A DNA stretch of 64,000 nucleotides from Pseudoalteromonas haloplanktis ATCC 14393 (GTDB taxonomy: Bacteria > Pseudomonadota > Gammaproteobacteria > Enterobacterales > Alteromonadaceae): positions 372,001 through 436,000 of the forward strand of contig NZ_AHCA01000002.1 of the NCBI RefSeq assembly GCF_000238355.1. The letters are read 5' to 3'. Made by a program: the position numbers and the translations under genes. Positions within the stretch are counted from its first letter, which is position 1; the number at the start of each line of letters is the position of its first letter. Shown here piece by piece: positions 1-10,108 of this stretch. The notes under the pieces are model-generated. The model ran no database searches and had not been told where the DNA came from. It saw only the letters and a program-made list of their open reading frames with translations.

Positions 1-88
1 ATACAGTCATTGCATTGACTGCTGAAGTTGTGGCTAAACAAGTCGTTAATAACGAGCCTGCTAAAAGTGTGTGAATGAGTTTTTTCAT
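1..88 (-). CDS. Partial gene: N-terminus of an exported protein
   Basis: Only the first 29 codons are in the window; the gene continues past the left edge. The start is ATG at 88, one base after the TAA stop of the halogenase-like gene (TAATATG), so the two are almost certainly co-transcribed and translationally coupled. The peptide begins MKKLIHTLLAGSLLTTCLAT and reaches AVNA: a Lys-Lys n-region, a hydrophobic core and a signal-peptidase-I-like VNA end. The Cys at residue 17 is preceded by Thr, which fits a lipobox poorly. The mature protein cannot be identified. From the neighbourhood a secreted or periplasmic glycoside hydrolase is a reasonable guess, but this is inference only. Confidence 0.7.
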   Translation of the reverse strand, partial: MKKLIHTLLAGSLLTTCLATTSAVNAMTV

Positions 89-89
89 A

Positions 90-1586
90 TTATTGCTTCA
101 TCCTCTGCAAAAATTCATTGTGGGTTGGCAATTGGTTTACTGTCCCGTCAATTAACGTTTTTAAATTTGTGAATAGCTCGGCTAATTGTTCATCGTTGAG
201 GGTATTGGCTAAGGGATGAAAATCGTCGGCTTCAAGCCCTTGTCCTATCATGACTTGTTGCCACGCAACTTCAGCAAACAGCTCGTCATCTTGGCGTATA
301 ATTTTGCCAGTGGCTTTAAATAAATCGATTTTCTTTTGCAGTGTGTCTGGAATACTCATTTGCTTACATTGACGCCAAAATGCACTATCTGTGCGTTCGG
401 TTAATTTGTAATGCAAAATGATAAAATCTCGTATGCGCTCAATTTCAGTTTGGCTTTGTTGATTGAAGGTATCAATCAAGGTTTCATCAATTCCGTCATG
501 CGGAAACAGTTTAATTAGACGAATAGCTGCCGTTTGTATTAAATGAATACTGGTTGATTCTAATGGTTCTAAAAAGCCATTTGATAAACCCACAGAAACC
601 ACATTTTTATGCCACTGTTTGCGACGGCGTCCCGTTTTAAAACGAATAACCCGCGGCTCAGTGATAGGCTCGCCGGGTAGATTATCTAATAACTGTTGTT
701 TAGCCTGTTCATCCGTCATATGGCGGCTTGAAAACACCAAGCCATTACCAACGCGGTGCTGAAGTGGTATTTGCCATTGCCAACCTGCATCATGCGCAAT
801 CGAGCGTGTGTAAGGAACGGGATCATTCGAACTTTGAGTTTGTACTGCAATTGCGCTATCACAGGCTAACCAGTGCGACCAATCTTCAAAACCTGTATTA
901 AGGGTTTGCTCAATCAACAATGCTCGCAGCCCCGTACAATCAATAAATAAGTCACCTGATATTGACTGCCCATCATCAAGCGCTAAGGCGCGAACAAAAC
1001 CGCTCTCTTCACATTGTTTTACGTTGGCTATTTTACCTTCAATACGTTTAACGCCGCGCGAAATTGTCAGCTCTTTTAAAAACTCACCGTACAGGGTTGC
1101 ATCAAAATGGTAGGCGTAATTTAAGCCTGTGAGCTGTGTGTTGGGTATATGCGTTAAGTGAGCAAACTTATGCTGTTTGGCAGCTTGGTAATTGAGGGAA
1201 AAGTCCCAAAAATCAGCACCCGTCCCTTGCTGCTTTGCTCTTAACCAAAAATGGTAGAATTCACAAAGCGGAAAGTCTTTGCCAATATCGCCAAAAGCAT
1301 GCATGTAGCTGTGTTGTGGTGCTCGCCAGTTTTCAAATTCAATCCCCAATTTAATAGTGGCTTGGGTTGCTTTTATAAACTCGTTCTCTGGTATACCCAG
1401 TGCCGCATTAAGGTGAAGGATCGGCGGAATACTCGCTTCGCCTACGCCTACAGTGCCTATTTGCTCTGACTCAACAAGGGTAATGTTAACAACCTTACCG
1501 AGCACTTTATTAAGTAGCGCTGCGGTGATCCACCCAGCGGTGCCACCACCCGCTATTACCACGTCTTTTATTTGTTGCTTTTGCAT
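90..1586 (-). CDS. Tryptophan-halogenase-like flavoprotein
   Basis: This 498-residue protein belongs to the flavin-dependent tryptophan halogenase family (PrnA/RebH-like). Visible marks are the FAD-binding GGGTAG at 13-18, a lysine at 79 in the same place as the catalytic Lys79 of PrnA, the family motif W269-x-W271-x-I273-P274, and the C-terminal [11 protein letters not shown] segment that carries the catalytic glutamate. The halogenase machinery therefore looks intact. Genes of this family are common beside TonB-dependent receptors in Alteromonadales and Caulobacterales, where no halogenated product is known, so the true substrate is open. The SD is GGAGCAGG before ATG 1586. It lies just downstream of the TBDR terminator and is coupled to the exported-protein gene at its 3' end. 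Confidence 0.85.
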   Translation of the reverse strand: MQKQQIKDVVIAGGGTAGWITAALLNKVLGKVVNITLVESEQIGTVGVGEASIPPILHLNAALGIPENEFIKATQATIKLGIEFENWRAPQHSYMHAFGDIGKDFPLCEFYHFWLRAKQQGTGADFWDFSLNYQAAKQHKFAHLTHIPNTQLTGLNYAYHFDATLYGEFLKELTISRGVKRIEGKIANVKQCEESGFVRALALDDGQSISGDLFIDCTGLRALLIEQTLNTGFEDWSHWLACDSAIAVQTQSSNDPVPYTRSIAHDAGWQWQIPLQHRVGNGLVFSSRHMTDEQAKQQLLDNLPGEPITEPRVIRFKTGRRRKQWHKNVVSVGLSNGFLEPLESTSIHLIQTAAIRLIKLFPHDGIDETLIDTFNQQSQTEIERIRDFIILHYKLTERTDSAFWRQCKQMSIPDTLQKKIDLFKATGKIIRQDDELFAEVAWQQVMIGQGLEADDFHPLANTLNDEQLAELFTNLKTLIDGTVNQLPTHNEFLQRMKQ

Positions 1587-1626
1587 AGCACCTGCTCCAC
1601 TTGCGTTTACATAAGTGTAGTCGATA

Positions 1627-1662
1627 TAAAAAAGCCCTTGTAAAACAATTCACAAGGGCCTT
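1627..1662 (-). terminator. Terminator after TBDR-1, before halogenase-like gene
   Basis: On the minus strand CCCTTGT (652-658 side) pairs with ACAAGGG (635-641 side) across a ten-base loop, and the stem is followed by GCTTTTTT. It lies between the TBDR-1 stop and the halogenase start, leaving only about 40 bases before the next ATG. Partial readthrough is the simplest way to transcribe the downstream genes. Confidence 0.75.
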
Positions 1663-1678
1663 TTAACGCTAAAGGATG

Positions 1679-4492
1679 TTATAGCTTGTAACTAAAGCCA
1701 AGTAAGAAAGTACGGCCGTAATCTTGATAATCACGTACTTGTAAATCACTGTCGCCTTGTAAAGAAACAAATGGTTCTTCAGTGATATTCTGGACTTGGA
1801 AGGTCACGCTTAAACCGTCAAGGCTTTCTACGCCGCCTTCACTAAAGTCATAACCAATTTGCGCATCCCAAATGGTCTCGCCTTTAATATCAACTTGTGT
1901 TGTTTCAAAACCTAAGCCATAAACGTCACCTTTAAAGTCACTACGTTTACGCATACTAGTACGCGCTTGGAAGCCACTACGCTCATAATAAACAGTTAAG
2001 CTATCAATTTGATCTGATAAACCTGGTAATTCATAGTCATTACCATTTTGGTCTTGAATGTCTTGCTCAACACCTGTGTGGCTTGCGATCATACCAAAAC
2101 CATCAAGCGAAGAATGGAAAATATTAAACGGCAGAGCAAGTGACAATTCATAGCCCCAAAGATCACCTTCACCACCATTTACTTTACCCGAACCGGAACC
2201 AGTTGAGTTAGCTGGGATCTCACCTGTTGATGGGTCTGCAATACCAGACATATCTACTTCATAGCTACCATCAAAAATCCACTGCGTTATATCTTTATAA
2301 AAGAATGCAGCTGCAAAGTAGCCTTCGGCATTAAAGTAGTTTTCGTAGCTTAAATCTAACCCTGTCGCTTCTTTAGGTTCAAGCAAAGGATTACCACCTG
2401 AAACATTCCAGTAATTACCATTTTCATCTGGTTGCTGATTATAGCTTGCATTAACTGATGCATTCATTTCATCTAATCGAGCGCGCGAAATTGTTTTTGC
2501 AGCACCAAAGCGAATGGTTTGATCTTCATCAATCGCAAACGATAAATTAATACTTGGTAGGAAGTGATTATAATCATGACTTACATCTGTTGGCGTAACA
2601 ACAACAAGTCCATCAACCGTGTTTGCCGCAGAGCCTTGTGATGATTGCTTAGTTTGTACATAACGCGCACCAATGTTACCAGTAACAGGGATTGAACCTA
2701 GCTCTGCATTGATATCTAGCTGTGCAAAAACTGCGGTTACTTCTTCTTGTACTGTCCAAGATTGCGTTTTATGTTTTTGGTCAGTTAAGCTCTCTTGCAG
2801 TAAGTCATAGTAGCCATCATTAACTAAACCATTCACATCATAGGCTATCATGTTGCCCATACCAATAAAGTCTAAACTGGCTGACCCTTCACGATATTGC
2901 TCAGGTACTGATAACATCCCTGGATTTGAAAGTGAAAAATCTTTTAATGTCATGTAATAACCTTCTGACAGCTTAGACTTTTCTCGGTCACGGTATGAAA
3001 TACCAAAACTGACTTTACTGAAATACTCACTATCTAGTACTTTGCTCGCAGCAAGTTTTAGAGTTGATAGTTCATCATTTATTTCAGGTGCATTAATAAA
3101 ACCGTCTTGCGCCGTGTTTTCATAAGGTGTGCCTTTTAAACCATATTTATCATTCAGGGCAGCACTACTCCCCCAAGACAATGGGCCACCTAACTGAATT
3201 AAGCCATAATCGCTGTAATCAAGTTCATGTGAAAATTGCGCGCCAGTATTACCACCATCAAATTCATAACCAATGTTCTCTGCGATCCCATTAGCATCCC
3301 CGCGACCCGTTCCTGAGTAACTCTCAATACTCCAAATTTGACGTTCTACCTCTGAGCGGCTGACATCAAATTCAACTGACCAATCGTCACTGATATCATA
3401 TTTAGTATTAAAGCCAAATTGTGTCAGTTCTGCATTTCGTTCTTCGTAGTCATTTCGTACAACTACGCGCTGACCTTGAGTTACAGCACTCGTTATAAAG
3501 TCCGAGTTGGCATCGACTACTTCTGAACCTGATAATATTTGACCTTGGCCCCAAGCAAAAGGTACTTCAATACCACGTAGAATTTTTTCATCTGAAAAAT
3601 CCACATATAACGCATCAAACGTCATACTTAAACGATCTGTTGGTGCTGCTTCAATAACAAGCATAGCTGAATCACGTTCAAGGGTTGATGAACGCACGAA
3701 TGGTTTTGCACCACCTAAAATAGGATTATATGGCCCCACAGTAGTGTCATCTTTTAGTTTATTTTCTGAAATACTGTAATCAGGATAACCCCAAGAGTTC
3801 CAACGTTTCTCTTGATTAGGTGAACTCATTTTATTGTAAGCAAATGCAACACCAATCGTGTCATCTGCAAACTGGTCTATGTATGAAACTGTGCCACGGA
3901 AACCTTGGTCATCGCCATCAGGATTTAACTTTTCAAAACCTGTTTGCTCCAATTGACCATTAAACATGATAACGCGCTCACCTTTACTTAACGGTTTTAC
4001 GGTTTGCATGTCGATAACACCCGCAATACCTTCAGCGTCTAGGCTGGCGCTTGGTGTTTTGTATACGGTTACACCGCTCATAATTTCTGATGGGTAAAGG
4101 TCAAACTCAACACCACGGTTATCGCCAATCGATACTTGCTCACGGCCATTAAAAGTTGTTGCGCTTTCGTTTTCACTGAAACCACGAACACTCACGCGGC
4201 TAGCACGACCATCAAGGCGTTGAGCAGTTAAACCAGGTAGGCGTGCAATTGATTCAGCAATTGATGAGTCAGGCAATTTACCAATATCTTCTGCTGAGAT
4301 AGATTCGACCACTTCCGATGAAAAACGTTTTGTATTGATTGACTCTACTACGCTGCCACGAAAGCCTTTCACTTCGATGACTTCAACGTCATTGCTTGCT
4401 GTTGGTTGCTCTTGTTGTGCGTGCGAAGCGAAACTGCTAATACCTGCTGTTGCAAGTGCAATTGTTAATATACTTGGTTTGAACATAGACAT
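1679..4492 (-). CDS. TonB-dependent receptor 1, probable maltodextrin transporter
   Basis: A 937-residue outer-membrane TonB-dependent receptor of the kind grouped as TonB-Xanth-Caul. It has a signal peptide ending near SHA|QQ (about 25), a TonB-box-like VEVIEVKG at 36-43, a plug domain from about 50 to 165 (IPDSSIAESIARLPG-type start, VSVRGF, SLDAEGIAGVIDMQT), then a 22-strand barrel expected to the C-terminus FLLGFSYKL. The last residue is Leu, where Phe is usual. ATG 4492 has SD GGGGA seven bases upstream. It is divergent from a GH13 alpha-glucosidase and shares with it a TGCATACGTATGCA-type operator, so import of maltooligosaccharides (as for Caulobacter MalA) is likely. The substrate is inferred from context only. 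Confidence 0.88.
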   Translation of the reverse strand: MSMFKPSILTIALATAGISSFASHAQQEQPTASNDVEVIEVKGFRGSVVESINTKRFSSEVVESISAEDIGKLPDSSIAESIARLPGLTAQRLDGRASRVSVRGFSENESATTFNGREQVSIGDNRGVEFDLYPSEIMSGVTVYKTPSASLDAEGIAGVIDMQTVKPLSKGERVIMFNGQLEQTGFEKLNPDGDDQGFRGTVSYIDQFADDTIGVAFAYNKMSSPNQEKRWNSWGYPDYSISENKLKDDTTVGPYNPILGGAKPFVRSSTLERDSAMLVIEAAPTDRLSMTFDALYVDFSDEKILRGIEVPFAWGQGQILSGSEVVDANSDFITSAVTQGQRVVVRNDYEERNAELTQFGFNTKYDISDDWSVEFDVSRSEVERQIWSIESYSGTGRGDANGIAENIGYEFDGGNTGAQFSHELDYSDYGLIQLGGPLSWGSSAALNDKYGLKGTPYENTAQDGFINAPEINDELSTLKLAASKVLDSEYFSKVSFGISYRDREKSKLSEGYYMTLKDFSLSNPGMLSVPEQYREGSASLDFIGMGNMIAYDVNGLVNDGYYDLLQESLTDQKHKTQSWTVQEEVTAVFAQLDINAELGSIPVTGNIGARYVQTKQSSQGSAANTVDGLVVVTPTDVSHDYNHFLPSINLSFAIDEDQTIRFGAAKTISRARLDEMNASVNASYNQQPDENGNYWNVSGGNPLLEPKEATGLDLSYENYFNAEGYFAAAFFYKDITQWIFDGSYEVDMSGIADPSTGEIPANSTGSGSGKVNGGEGDLWGYELSLALPFNIFHSSLDGFGMIASHTGVEQDIQDQNGNDYELPGLSDQIDSLTVYYERSGFQARTSMRKRSDFKGDVYGLGFETTQVDIKGETIWDAQIGYDFSEGGVESLDGLSVTFQVQNITEEPFVSLQGDSDLQVRDYQDYGRTFLLGFSYKL

Positions 4493-4619
4493 GATGTTTC
4501 CCCATTACCCATATTGTTATACCAACGAGACAACAGCGTGTGATAGATGCAGTTACTCGTTAGGTGATTTTGTTGTCAGGGTGAATATTAACGCCCGCTT
4601 TATTTTATTAACAACTTTA

Positions 4620-4633
4620 TGCATACGTATTCA
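4620..4633. promoter_or_regulatory. Operator candidate, TGCATACGTATTCA
   Basis: This differs at one base from the perfect 14-bp palindrome at 5043-5056 and lies 128 bases upstream of TBDR-1. The centre ACGT and the symmetry are typical of LacI-family operators. The two copies flank the divergent promoters of the receptor and the alpha-glucosidase. Confidence 0.6.
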
Positions 4634-5042
4634 GATTAGTGCAAAAACAATCCATTTAACAAAAACTTTACAAGGTTAATGGCAACACCTTGTTTTTATA
4701 AGGATAAATAACAACAGTTGTAGTGCAACAGATCACTAAATTAATTTTACCAACCACAGCCTGTGTATTCTCACTCTCTCTACCTGTAAACACTTAATTT
4801 CAAACAAGCTTGCTAATATTGCCCAGTAAAAATCACGAGACTTTTTCGCAATGAAATTGGTAAGACCATTATTGAAATACACCAATAACTCGCAAACCCT
4901 TTTAAAATCACACCAAAATGAACGTTTGAAATTGTTAACTTTACTCAAGCTCCAATTGGTAAGGTTTAATAAGTAAGCCATATTGAGTTGTTAAAGCCAA
5001 ATTTTCAGTGCTGTCACTATCGCTTTCAAAATCTATTTGTCA
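4634..5042. other. Intergenic stretch between divergent TBDR-1 and GH13 genes
   Basis: Apart from the operators, about 400 AT-rich bases show no convincing gene. An 81-codon minus-strand frame (4736-4981) has no recognisable domain, is rich in Phe, Trp, Lys and Asn, and occupies the expected promoter region, so it was not called. Confidence 0.5.
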
Positions 5043-5056
5043 TGCATACGTATGCA
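5043..5056. promoter_or_regulatory. Perfect palindromic operator TGCATACGTATGCA
   Basis: A 14-bp perfect inverted repeat 132 bases upstream of the alpha-glucosidase start. A degenerate half copy, ACGTATGC, follows at 5082-5089. The form fits a LacI-family maltose-type regulator; the regulator is not obviously encoded in this window, as the LacI-family gene at 37.7 kb is next to a different palindrome. Confidence 0.65.
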
Positions 5057-5188
5057 GGCTTTTTACAGTCTTGTAGCCTTCACGTATGCTTTTTAAAAAA
5101 TAACGTGGCGAAGTAGTAGCCACATCTAAGATTGACGTAATCACTATGATTAATATAGTGAAGCAGCACTGTCACGATGGAGAAAAGC

Positions 5189-6814
5189 ATGGCTCAGCAG
5201 CAATGGTATAAAGGTGCGGTTATATACCAAGTTTACCCGCGCAGTTTTCAAGATACCAATGGCGATGGAATTGGTGATTTAAAAGGGATCATCTCTCGCA
5301 TTGACTATATTAAAAGTCTCGGTGTTGATGCGATTTGGATCTCACCATTTTTTAAATCCCCAATGAAAGATTTCGGCTATGACATTAGTGATTATCGTGA
5401 CATTGATCCACTATTTGGCGATCTTAACGATTTCGATGAATTGATCGCACAAGCACATCAACGTGATATTAAAATCATTATTGACCAAGTATTAAGCCAC
5501 ACATCGGATCAACATCAATGGTTTTTAGACAGTCGTGAAGATAAAACCAATGATAAATCTGATTGGTATGTATGGGCTGATGCAAAACCAGATGGTACAC
5601 AACCAAATAATTGGTTAAGTATTTTTGGTGGACCTGCTTGGCAATGGGAGCCGCGCCGTGGCCAGTATTATTTACATAACTTTTTAACTGAACAACCGGA
5701 TCTAAACTTTCATAATCCTGACGTTCGTAAAGCAGTGCTGGATAACGTGGAGTTTTGGCTGAAAAAAGGTGTAGACGGCTTTAGACTTGATGCAATTAAC
5801 TTTTGCTATCACGATGCACAGCTTCGTGACAACCCCGCTAAACCACCTGAAAAACGCCAAGGCCGTGGTTTTAGTGAAGATAACCCGTATGCGTTTCAAT
5901 ATCATCACTACAATAACACGCAACCTGAAAACATCAGCTTTATGCAGGATATTCGTGCCTTGCTTAATAAATACCCAGGCACAGTGTCATTAGGTGAAAT
6001 TTCATCGGAGGATTCATTAGCTACTATGGCTGAATACACCGCCGGTGGCGATAAATTACACATGGGTTATAGCTTTGAATTACTTACTAACGACTACAGC
6101 GCTGAATATATACGCACCACAGTGAAAACACTTGAACAGCGTATGACCGAAGGCTGGCCGTGTTGGGCCTTCAGTAATCATGATGTGGAACGGGTAGCAA
6201 GTCGTTGGAGCTCTGATAACACCATCAACCCAGCACAATGCAAAATGTTAACAGCCCTACTTGCTTCACTACGTGGCAGTGTTTGTATGTACCAAGGTGA
6301 AGAGTTAGGTTTAGGCGAAGCAAGTGTGGCATTTGAAGACTTACAAGACCCTTACGGCATTACTTTTTGGCCAAACTTTAAAGGCCGTGATGGTTGTCGT
6401 ACACCAATGCCTTGGCATAACAACGACTGCGAGCAAGCCGGTTTCTCTACGGTCAAACCATGGTTACCCGTTGATCAAAACCACAAACATCAAGCCGTTA
6501 ATGAACAAGAAAACGATCGTGATTCAATCTTAAATGCCTTTCGCCACTTTATGGCATGGCGTAAAGAGCAAGCAGTATTACTTGAAGGCGATATTGAGTT
6601 TATTGACACTAAAGAGCCGATACTTGCTTTTTACCGTCATTTTGCAGGACAAACTATGTTATGTGTATTTAACTTAGCGCAAGAACCTGCAAGCCTAAAC
6701 ATTGAGCACACGAATGTTGTGCCTCATGTTGAACTGCAACATCATAATGGTGCTATTGATAATCACACGCTTACCCTGCCTGGTTTTGGTTGTTTTTACG
6801 CAACGATAAGTTGA
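5189..6814 (+). CDS. GH13 alpha-glucosidase (oligo-1,6-glucosidase-like)
   Basis: A cytoplasmic GH13 exo-glucosidase that would release glucose from imported maltooligosaccharides; no signal peptide is present. The frame opens at ATG 5177, but GGAG at 5179-5182 sits correctly before the second ATG at 5189 (MAQQQWYKGAVIYQVYPRSF), so that start is preferred, giving 541 residues. The four GH13 regions are visible: IDQVLSHTS, GFRLDAINF with the nucleophile Asp (D201 from this start), SLGEISSED with the acid/base Glu (E270), and FSNHDV with the transition-state His-Asp. The layout resembles the GH13 subfamily 23 alpha-glucosidases of marine bacteria such as Halomonas. It is expected to be controlled by the palindrome at 5043. 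Confidence 0.92.
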   Translation: MAQQQWYKGAVIYQVYPRSFQDTNGDGIGDLKGIISRIDYIKSLGVDAIWISPFFKSPMKDFGYDISDYRDIDPLFGDLNDFDELIAQAHQRDIKIIIDQVLSHTSDQHQWFLDSREDKTNDKSDWYVWADAKPDGTQPNNWLSIFGGPAWQWEPRRGQYYLHNFLTEQPDLNFHNPDVRKAVLDNVEFWLKKGVDGFRLDAINFCYHDAQLRDNPAKPPEKRQGRGFSEDNPYAFQYHHYNNTQPENISFMQDIRALLNKYPGTVSLGEISSEDSLATMAEYTAGGDKLHMGYSFELLTNDYSAEYIRTTVKTLEQRMTEGWPCWAFSNHDVERVASRWSSDNTINPAQCKMLTALLASLRGSVCMYQGEELGLGEASVAFEDLQDPYGITFWPNFKGRDGCRTPMPWHNNDCEQAGFSTVKPWLPVDQNHKHQAVNEQENDRDSILNAFRHFMAWRKEQAVLLEGDIEFIDTKEPILAFYRHFAGQTMLCVFNLAQEPASLNIEHTNVVPHVELQHHNGAIDNHTLTLPGFGCFYATIS

Positions 6815-6869
6815 TTTTTACAGTGCTGCCCACAGCATTAAAAAGTAATTCGTTCTCATAATCGTATAT

Positions 6870-6897
6870 AATCGGTGATTGCAATCGCCGATTTTTA
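6870..6897 (+). terminator. Terminator of the alpha-glucosidase gene
   Basis: AATCGGTGAT pairs with ATCGCCGATT around a TGCA loop, followed by TTTTTAT. It lies 56 bases after the GH13 stop. Confidence 0.8.
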
Positions 6898-6928
6898 TAC
6901 TCATATTAATAAGCAATCAAATTATTTT

Positions 6929-7075
6929 ATACCAATCGCCATTTATAGCGACAGAGAAATAGAGCGATAACAAGGCATAAATTTTTAATGTAGTTGTCCT
7001 ACATTAAAAATTTATAACGCAATTAACGCTTTATTTAGCTCGCTAGAATGGTTAAATATTTAAGTCGATTGGCAT
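6929..7075. repeat. Fold-back repeat, copy 1 (147 bp)
   Basis: Bounded by ATACCAATCG and CGATTGGCAT (one mismatch in the terminal inverted repeat). Almost the whole element is an imperfect palindrome. The centre, 6979-7013, is a perfect 15-bp stem around TTGTC. The same element recurs at 29525-29686 and 49195-49356. No coding capacity. Confidence 0.85.
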
Positions 7076-7117
7076 TATCTAATTTTTCAACTAGATAACC
7101 TTATCAACGCCCATAAA

Positions 7118-7150
7118 AAATACCCTTAATCTAAGTGATTAAGGGTATTT
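7118..7150 (-). terminator. Terminator of TBDR-A
   Basis: AAATACCCTTAATC (7118-7131) and GATTAAGGGTATTT (7137-7150) form a perfect 14-bp stem with a five-base loop. On the minus strand a run of six T follows, so it ends TBDR-A transcripts. Confidence 0.85.
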
Positions 7151-7219
7151 AACTTAATTTTCATAAAGCTTAAACTGTTTTTTATAAAGTTTAAGCAATG
7201 TATAAATTATTACAATCGG

Positions 7220-10108
7220 TTAAAACTTATAAGTTGCTTGAAGATAACCAAATCGACCTATATTGTCATATATTGCAGAGCCTGCACCTGTGCCAGTTGT
7301 GCTACCTGGTAACTTACGATCAAAGATGTTATCGACACCAAATTTTAGTCCAATACCATTATCGAAATTATAAGCCACTGAAGCATCCGTAACAAAATAT
7401 GAGCCGTAGCGCATCTCGTTAGATGGATTAGGGTTAGATTCTATTTGTGTAGGATTATATAACTCAACTCCATCGATAAAACGAGTAGTAAAGCCAACCA
7501 TTAGATTATCATAAGTATAATCAACAGAAAGGTTACCTTGCCAAGATTCATCACCTAGTACTCCTTGGTAATCGGTGTAATTCTCTGGCTCAGCTGAGAA
7601 TGGGTAATCTTTAGCTTCAATTAAATAAGTACCAATGAAACTTGTACCAAAGCTACCACCCAAAGCATCAAAATCATAACCAAACTCAAAATCCACCCCT
7701 GAATTCAAACTACGTGCGATGTTAAGTGCAAATCCCTTTAATAAAGTAATTTCACTAGTGTTTGGATCGCGTGTAATTAAACCACAGAATTGGTTATCTA
7801 TACCTGTTGGAGAATCTACACAACGGTCAATAATTGTTTGAAAACCGATGCCGCTGATTGTGTCGTCAATGTCAATTTCCCAGTAGTCGGCAGTTACGCT
7901 AAACCCTTCTAACCATTCTGGCTGATAAACAATACCCGCAGTAATTGATTTAGACTCTTCTGGTTGAAGATCAGGGTTACCACCTACTAGGGTTTCTAAC
8001 GTCGCGCTATCATAGTTTGAATCAAAATCAGCAGGGACACCTAATGCCGCACAGTTGGCTGCACGTAAAGCTCGGCCTGATTCACTTAACTGATCAAGTT
8101 CAGAAACTTTACAGCTATCATCTACATTCGTAAATGATTGACTTTGTCCAGAAAACAGCTCATCAATATTTGGTGCTCTCATTGCTTCTGAAACAGTAAA
8201 TCTAGCACGTAGCTCTGGAGTAATAGTCCAATCTAAACCTAATTTCCAACTTGTTGCATCACCAACTGTTGAATAATCGGCATAGCGAACCGCAGTATCA
8301 AAAACTAAACTATCAATTAAAAATACATCTTCGATTAACGGTACTGACAATTCGAAAAATGCTTCCTTAACATCATAGCCGCCATCAGTTTCACCAAGTG
8401 CATTAAAGAAAGTAGCGCCCGTTTTGGCAAATGGGTCTTCTATAGTTACACTAGTCTCATCACGGTATTCTACACCACCCGCAAAACCGACCATGCCCGC
8501 AGGCAATTCAAAAAGTGCAGAGTTGCTAAATGTAGCATTAAATACAGTTTGCTCAATCTCAGAAGTACCTGTTGAGGTCGTGGTTACATAATCGATTGCT
8601 GCTTGGCTAATCGCTCCATCACCCATGATGTTAGCAGCTACGCAGCCATCAGCGCGAGCCTCTGCACTACGGCAAACAATATTTCCGCTATCATCAAAAA
8701 CAGCATCTATGGCATTTGCGTAATTAGCCATAATCACGTTTGCACCATTGACACGCTCAATTTCCGACTTACCATGAACTAAAGATATATCCATAGACCA
8801 ATCTTCAGTAATATAGCCTTGGATACCAGTTACAAATCGCGTTGTTTCACGAGTGTTTTCTTCTAAGCGGCGACCAATATCATTGTACATCTTATTTACG
8901 CCAATAATCGATAGACCTTCTTGGTCCATCATTGCCGCTGTATCTGCTGATAAGAAAGCATTGTCACGACTAATTAAATTTGCGCCACTATAAAAACGGA
9001 AAAACGGTTGGCCAATATTTTCGCCTTCAGTTTTAGAGTATTTAGCTTGGAAATACGCATTTAACTCATCAGTCACATCATAATTTACTTTAAAATTATA
9101 GTTAACACGTTCAAATTTTGGCTGAATCTCAGAATATTGGCGCAGGTTTATAAAATCACAATCTGGGCCACCACAATATTGCCCATCATCAAAACTACCT
9201 GTGTTCACAGGTCCTAATGTGCTATCAGGATTGAATCTTCCTAAAATATCGCCAGTGTTCGGATTCCAAACAGTACCAGCATTTGAAATTAAGTAATAGC
9301 CAGCATTTGGAACAACTATTTTATCTGGGTAATCTTCACTATCGAGCTGGTCTTCAGGTCTACTCTCTCCTGTTACTACATCATATGGCATTGATGCATA
9401 TGATGTTGCTGTCCATGGATTATCTAAAGCGTTTAGTGAATCCTGAGCATTGTATTCCATAGAGAATGCCACATTACCGCGACCTTCTGAAAAATCTTTA
9501 CCGTAAGAAAAAGTAAATTTCTCATTTTCATATGAACTGTTTTCTGCAACACCTTTCGTTGCAGATACATTCAAACCACTTATATTTTTTTTCAAAATGA
9601 AGTTAACAACACCTGTTACAGCATCAGCTCCATATACAGCTGATGCACCACCTGTGATGATCTCTACCTTTTCAATCCAAGCACTTGGGATTGTGTTTGT
9701 ATCAACAGACGATGTACCTGGTGCACTTGAAACGTGGCGTTTACCATCGACTAGAACCAAAGTACGCTCACTACCCATACCACGTAAGTCAAGCAAACTC
9801 ACACCCGCAGTACCAATGAAACGACCAGAGTTAGCAAGTGAATAAGTGGTCGCCAGTGCTGGTAATTTATTTAACACTTCACCAATGTTTAGTGCACCAG
9901 TATTGATCAGATCCTCACCACTAATTACTGTTACTGGTGATGGTGAAATTGCCCCTTCACGTAAAATGCGAGAGCCCGTAACTTCGATTCGCTCAACTTT
10001 CTCAGCGCCCTCTTCCGCGGCAAATGAAGTTGCTGAAAATGCAGCTGTTGAAGCTGCGCCAAAAACAATTCCTAAACGAACAGCCTTTGCAACTTTAGTA
10101 TTTAACAT
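7220..10108 (-). CDS. TonB-dependent receptor A
   Basis: A 962-residue outer-membrane receptor. The signal peptide MLNTKVAKAVRLGIVFGAAS...SFAA is followed by a TonB-box/plug start VERIEVTGSRI (about 38-48) and a plug (VTVISGEDL, LLDLRGMG, RTLVLVDGKRHV, ASAVYGADAVTGVVNFI). The barrel ends GRFGYLQATYKF with the usual terminal Phe. Its N-terminus and SD block are shared with TBDR-B and TBDR-C, so the three are paralogues with matched export and translation signals. There are several cysteines in the barrel loops (for example CGGPDCDF). No substrate can be assigned and there is no degradative enzyme next to it. Confidence 0.9.
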   Translation of the reverse strand: MLNTKVAKAVRLGIVFGAASTAAFSATSFAAEEGAEKVERIEVTGSRILREGAISPSPVTVISGEDLINTGALNIGEVLNKLPALATTYSLANSGRFIGTAGVSLLDLRGMGSERTLVLVDGKRHVSSAPGTSSVDTNTIPSAWIEKVEIITGGASAVYGADAVTGVVNFILKKNISGLNVSATKGVAENSSYENEKFTFSYGKDFSEGRGNVAFSMEYNAQDSLNALDNPWTATSYASMPYDVVTGESRPEDQLDSEDYPDKIVVPNAGYYLISNAGTVWNPNTGDILGRFNPDSTLGPVNTGSFDDGQYCGGPDCDFINLRQYSEIQPKFERVNYNFKVNYDVTDELNAYFQAKYSKTEGENIGQPFFRFYSGANLISRDNAFLSADTAAMMDQEGLSIIGVNKMYNDIGRRLEENTRETTRFVTGIQGYITEDWSMDISLVHGKSEIERVNGANVIMANYANAIDAVFDDSGNIVCRSAEARADGCVAANIMGDGAISQAAIDYVTTTSTGTSEIEQTVFNATFSNSALFELPAGMVGFAGGVEYRDETSVTIEDPFAKTGATFFNALGETDGGYDVKEAFFELSVPLIEDVFLIDSLVFDTAVRYADYSTVGDATSWKLGLDWTITPELRARFTVSEAMRAPNIDELFSGQSQSFTNVDDSCKVSELDQLSESGRALRAANCAALGVPADFDSNYDSATLETLVGGNPDLQPEESKSITAGIVYQPEWLEGFSVTADYWEIDIDDTISGIGFQTIIDRCVDSPTGIDNQFCGLITRDPNTSEITLLKGFALNIARSLNSGVDFEFGYDFDALGGSFGTSFIGTYLIEAKDYPFSAEPENYTDYQGVLGDESWQGNLSVDYTYDNLMVGFTTRFIDGVELYNPTQIESNPNPSNEMRYGSYFVTDASVAYNFDNGIGLKFGVDNIFDRKLPGSTTGTGAGSAIYDNIGRFGYLQATYKF

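Noticed and set aside
4736..4981. An 81-codon minus-strand reading frame between TBDR-1 and the alpha-glucosidase
   Set aside because: It has no recognisable domain, an odd composition, no clear SD, and it lies in the expected promoter region beside two operators.
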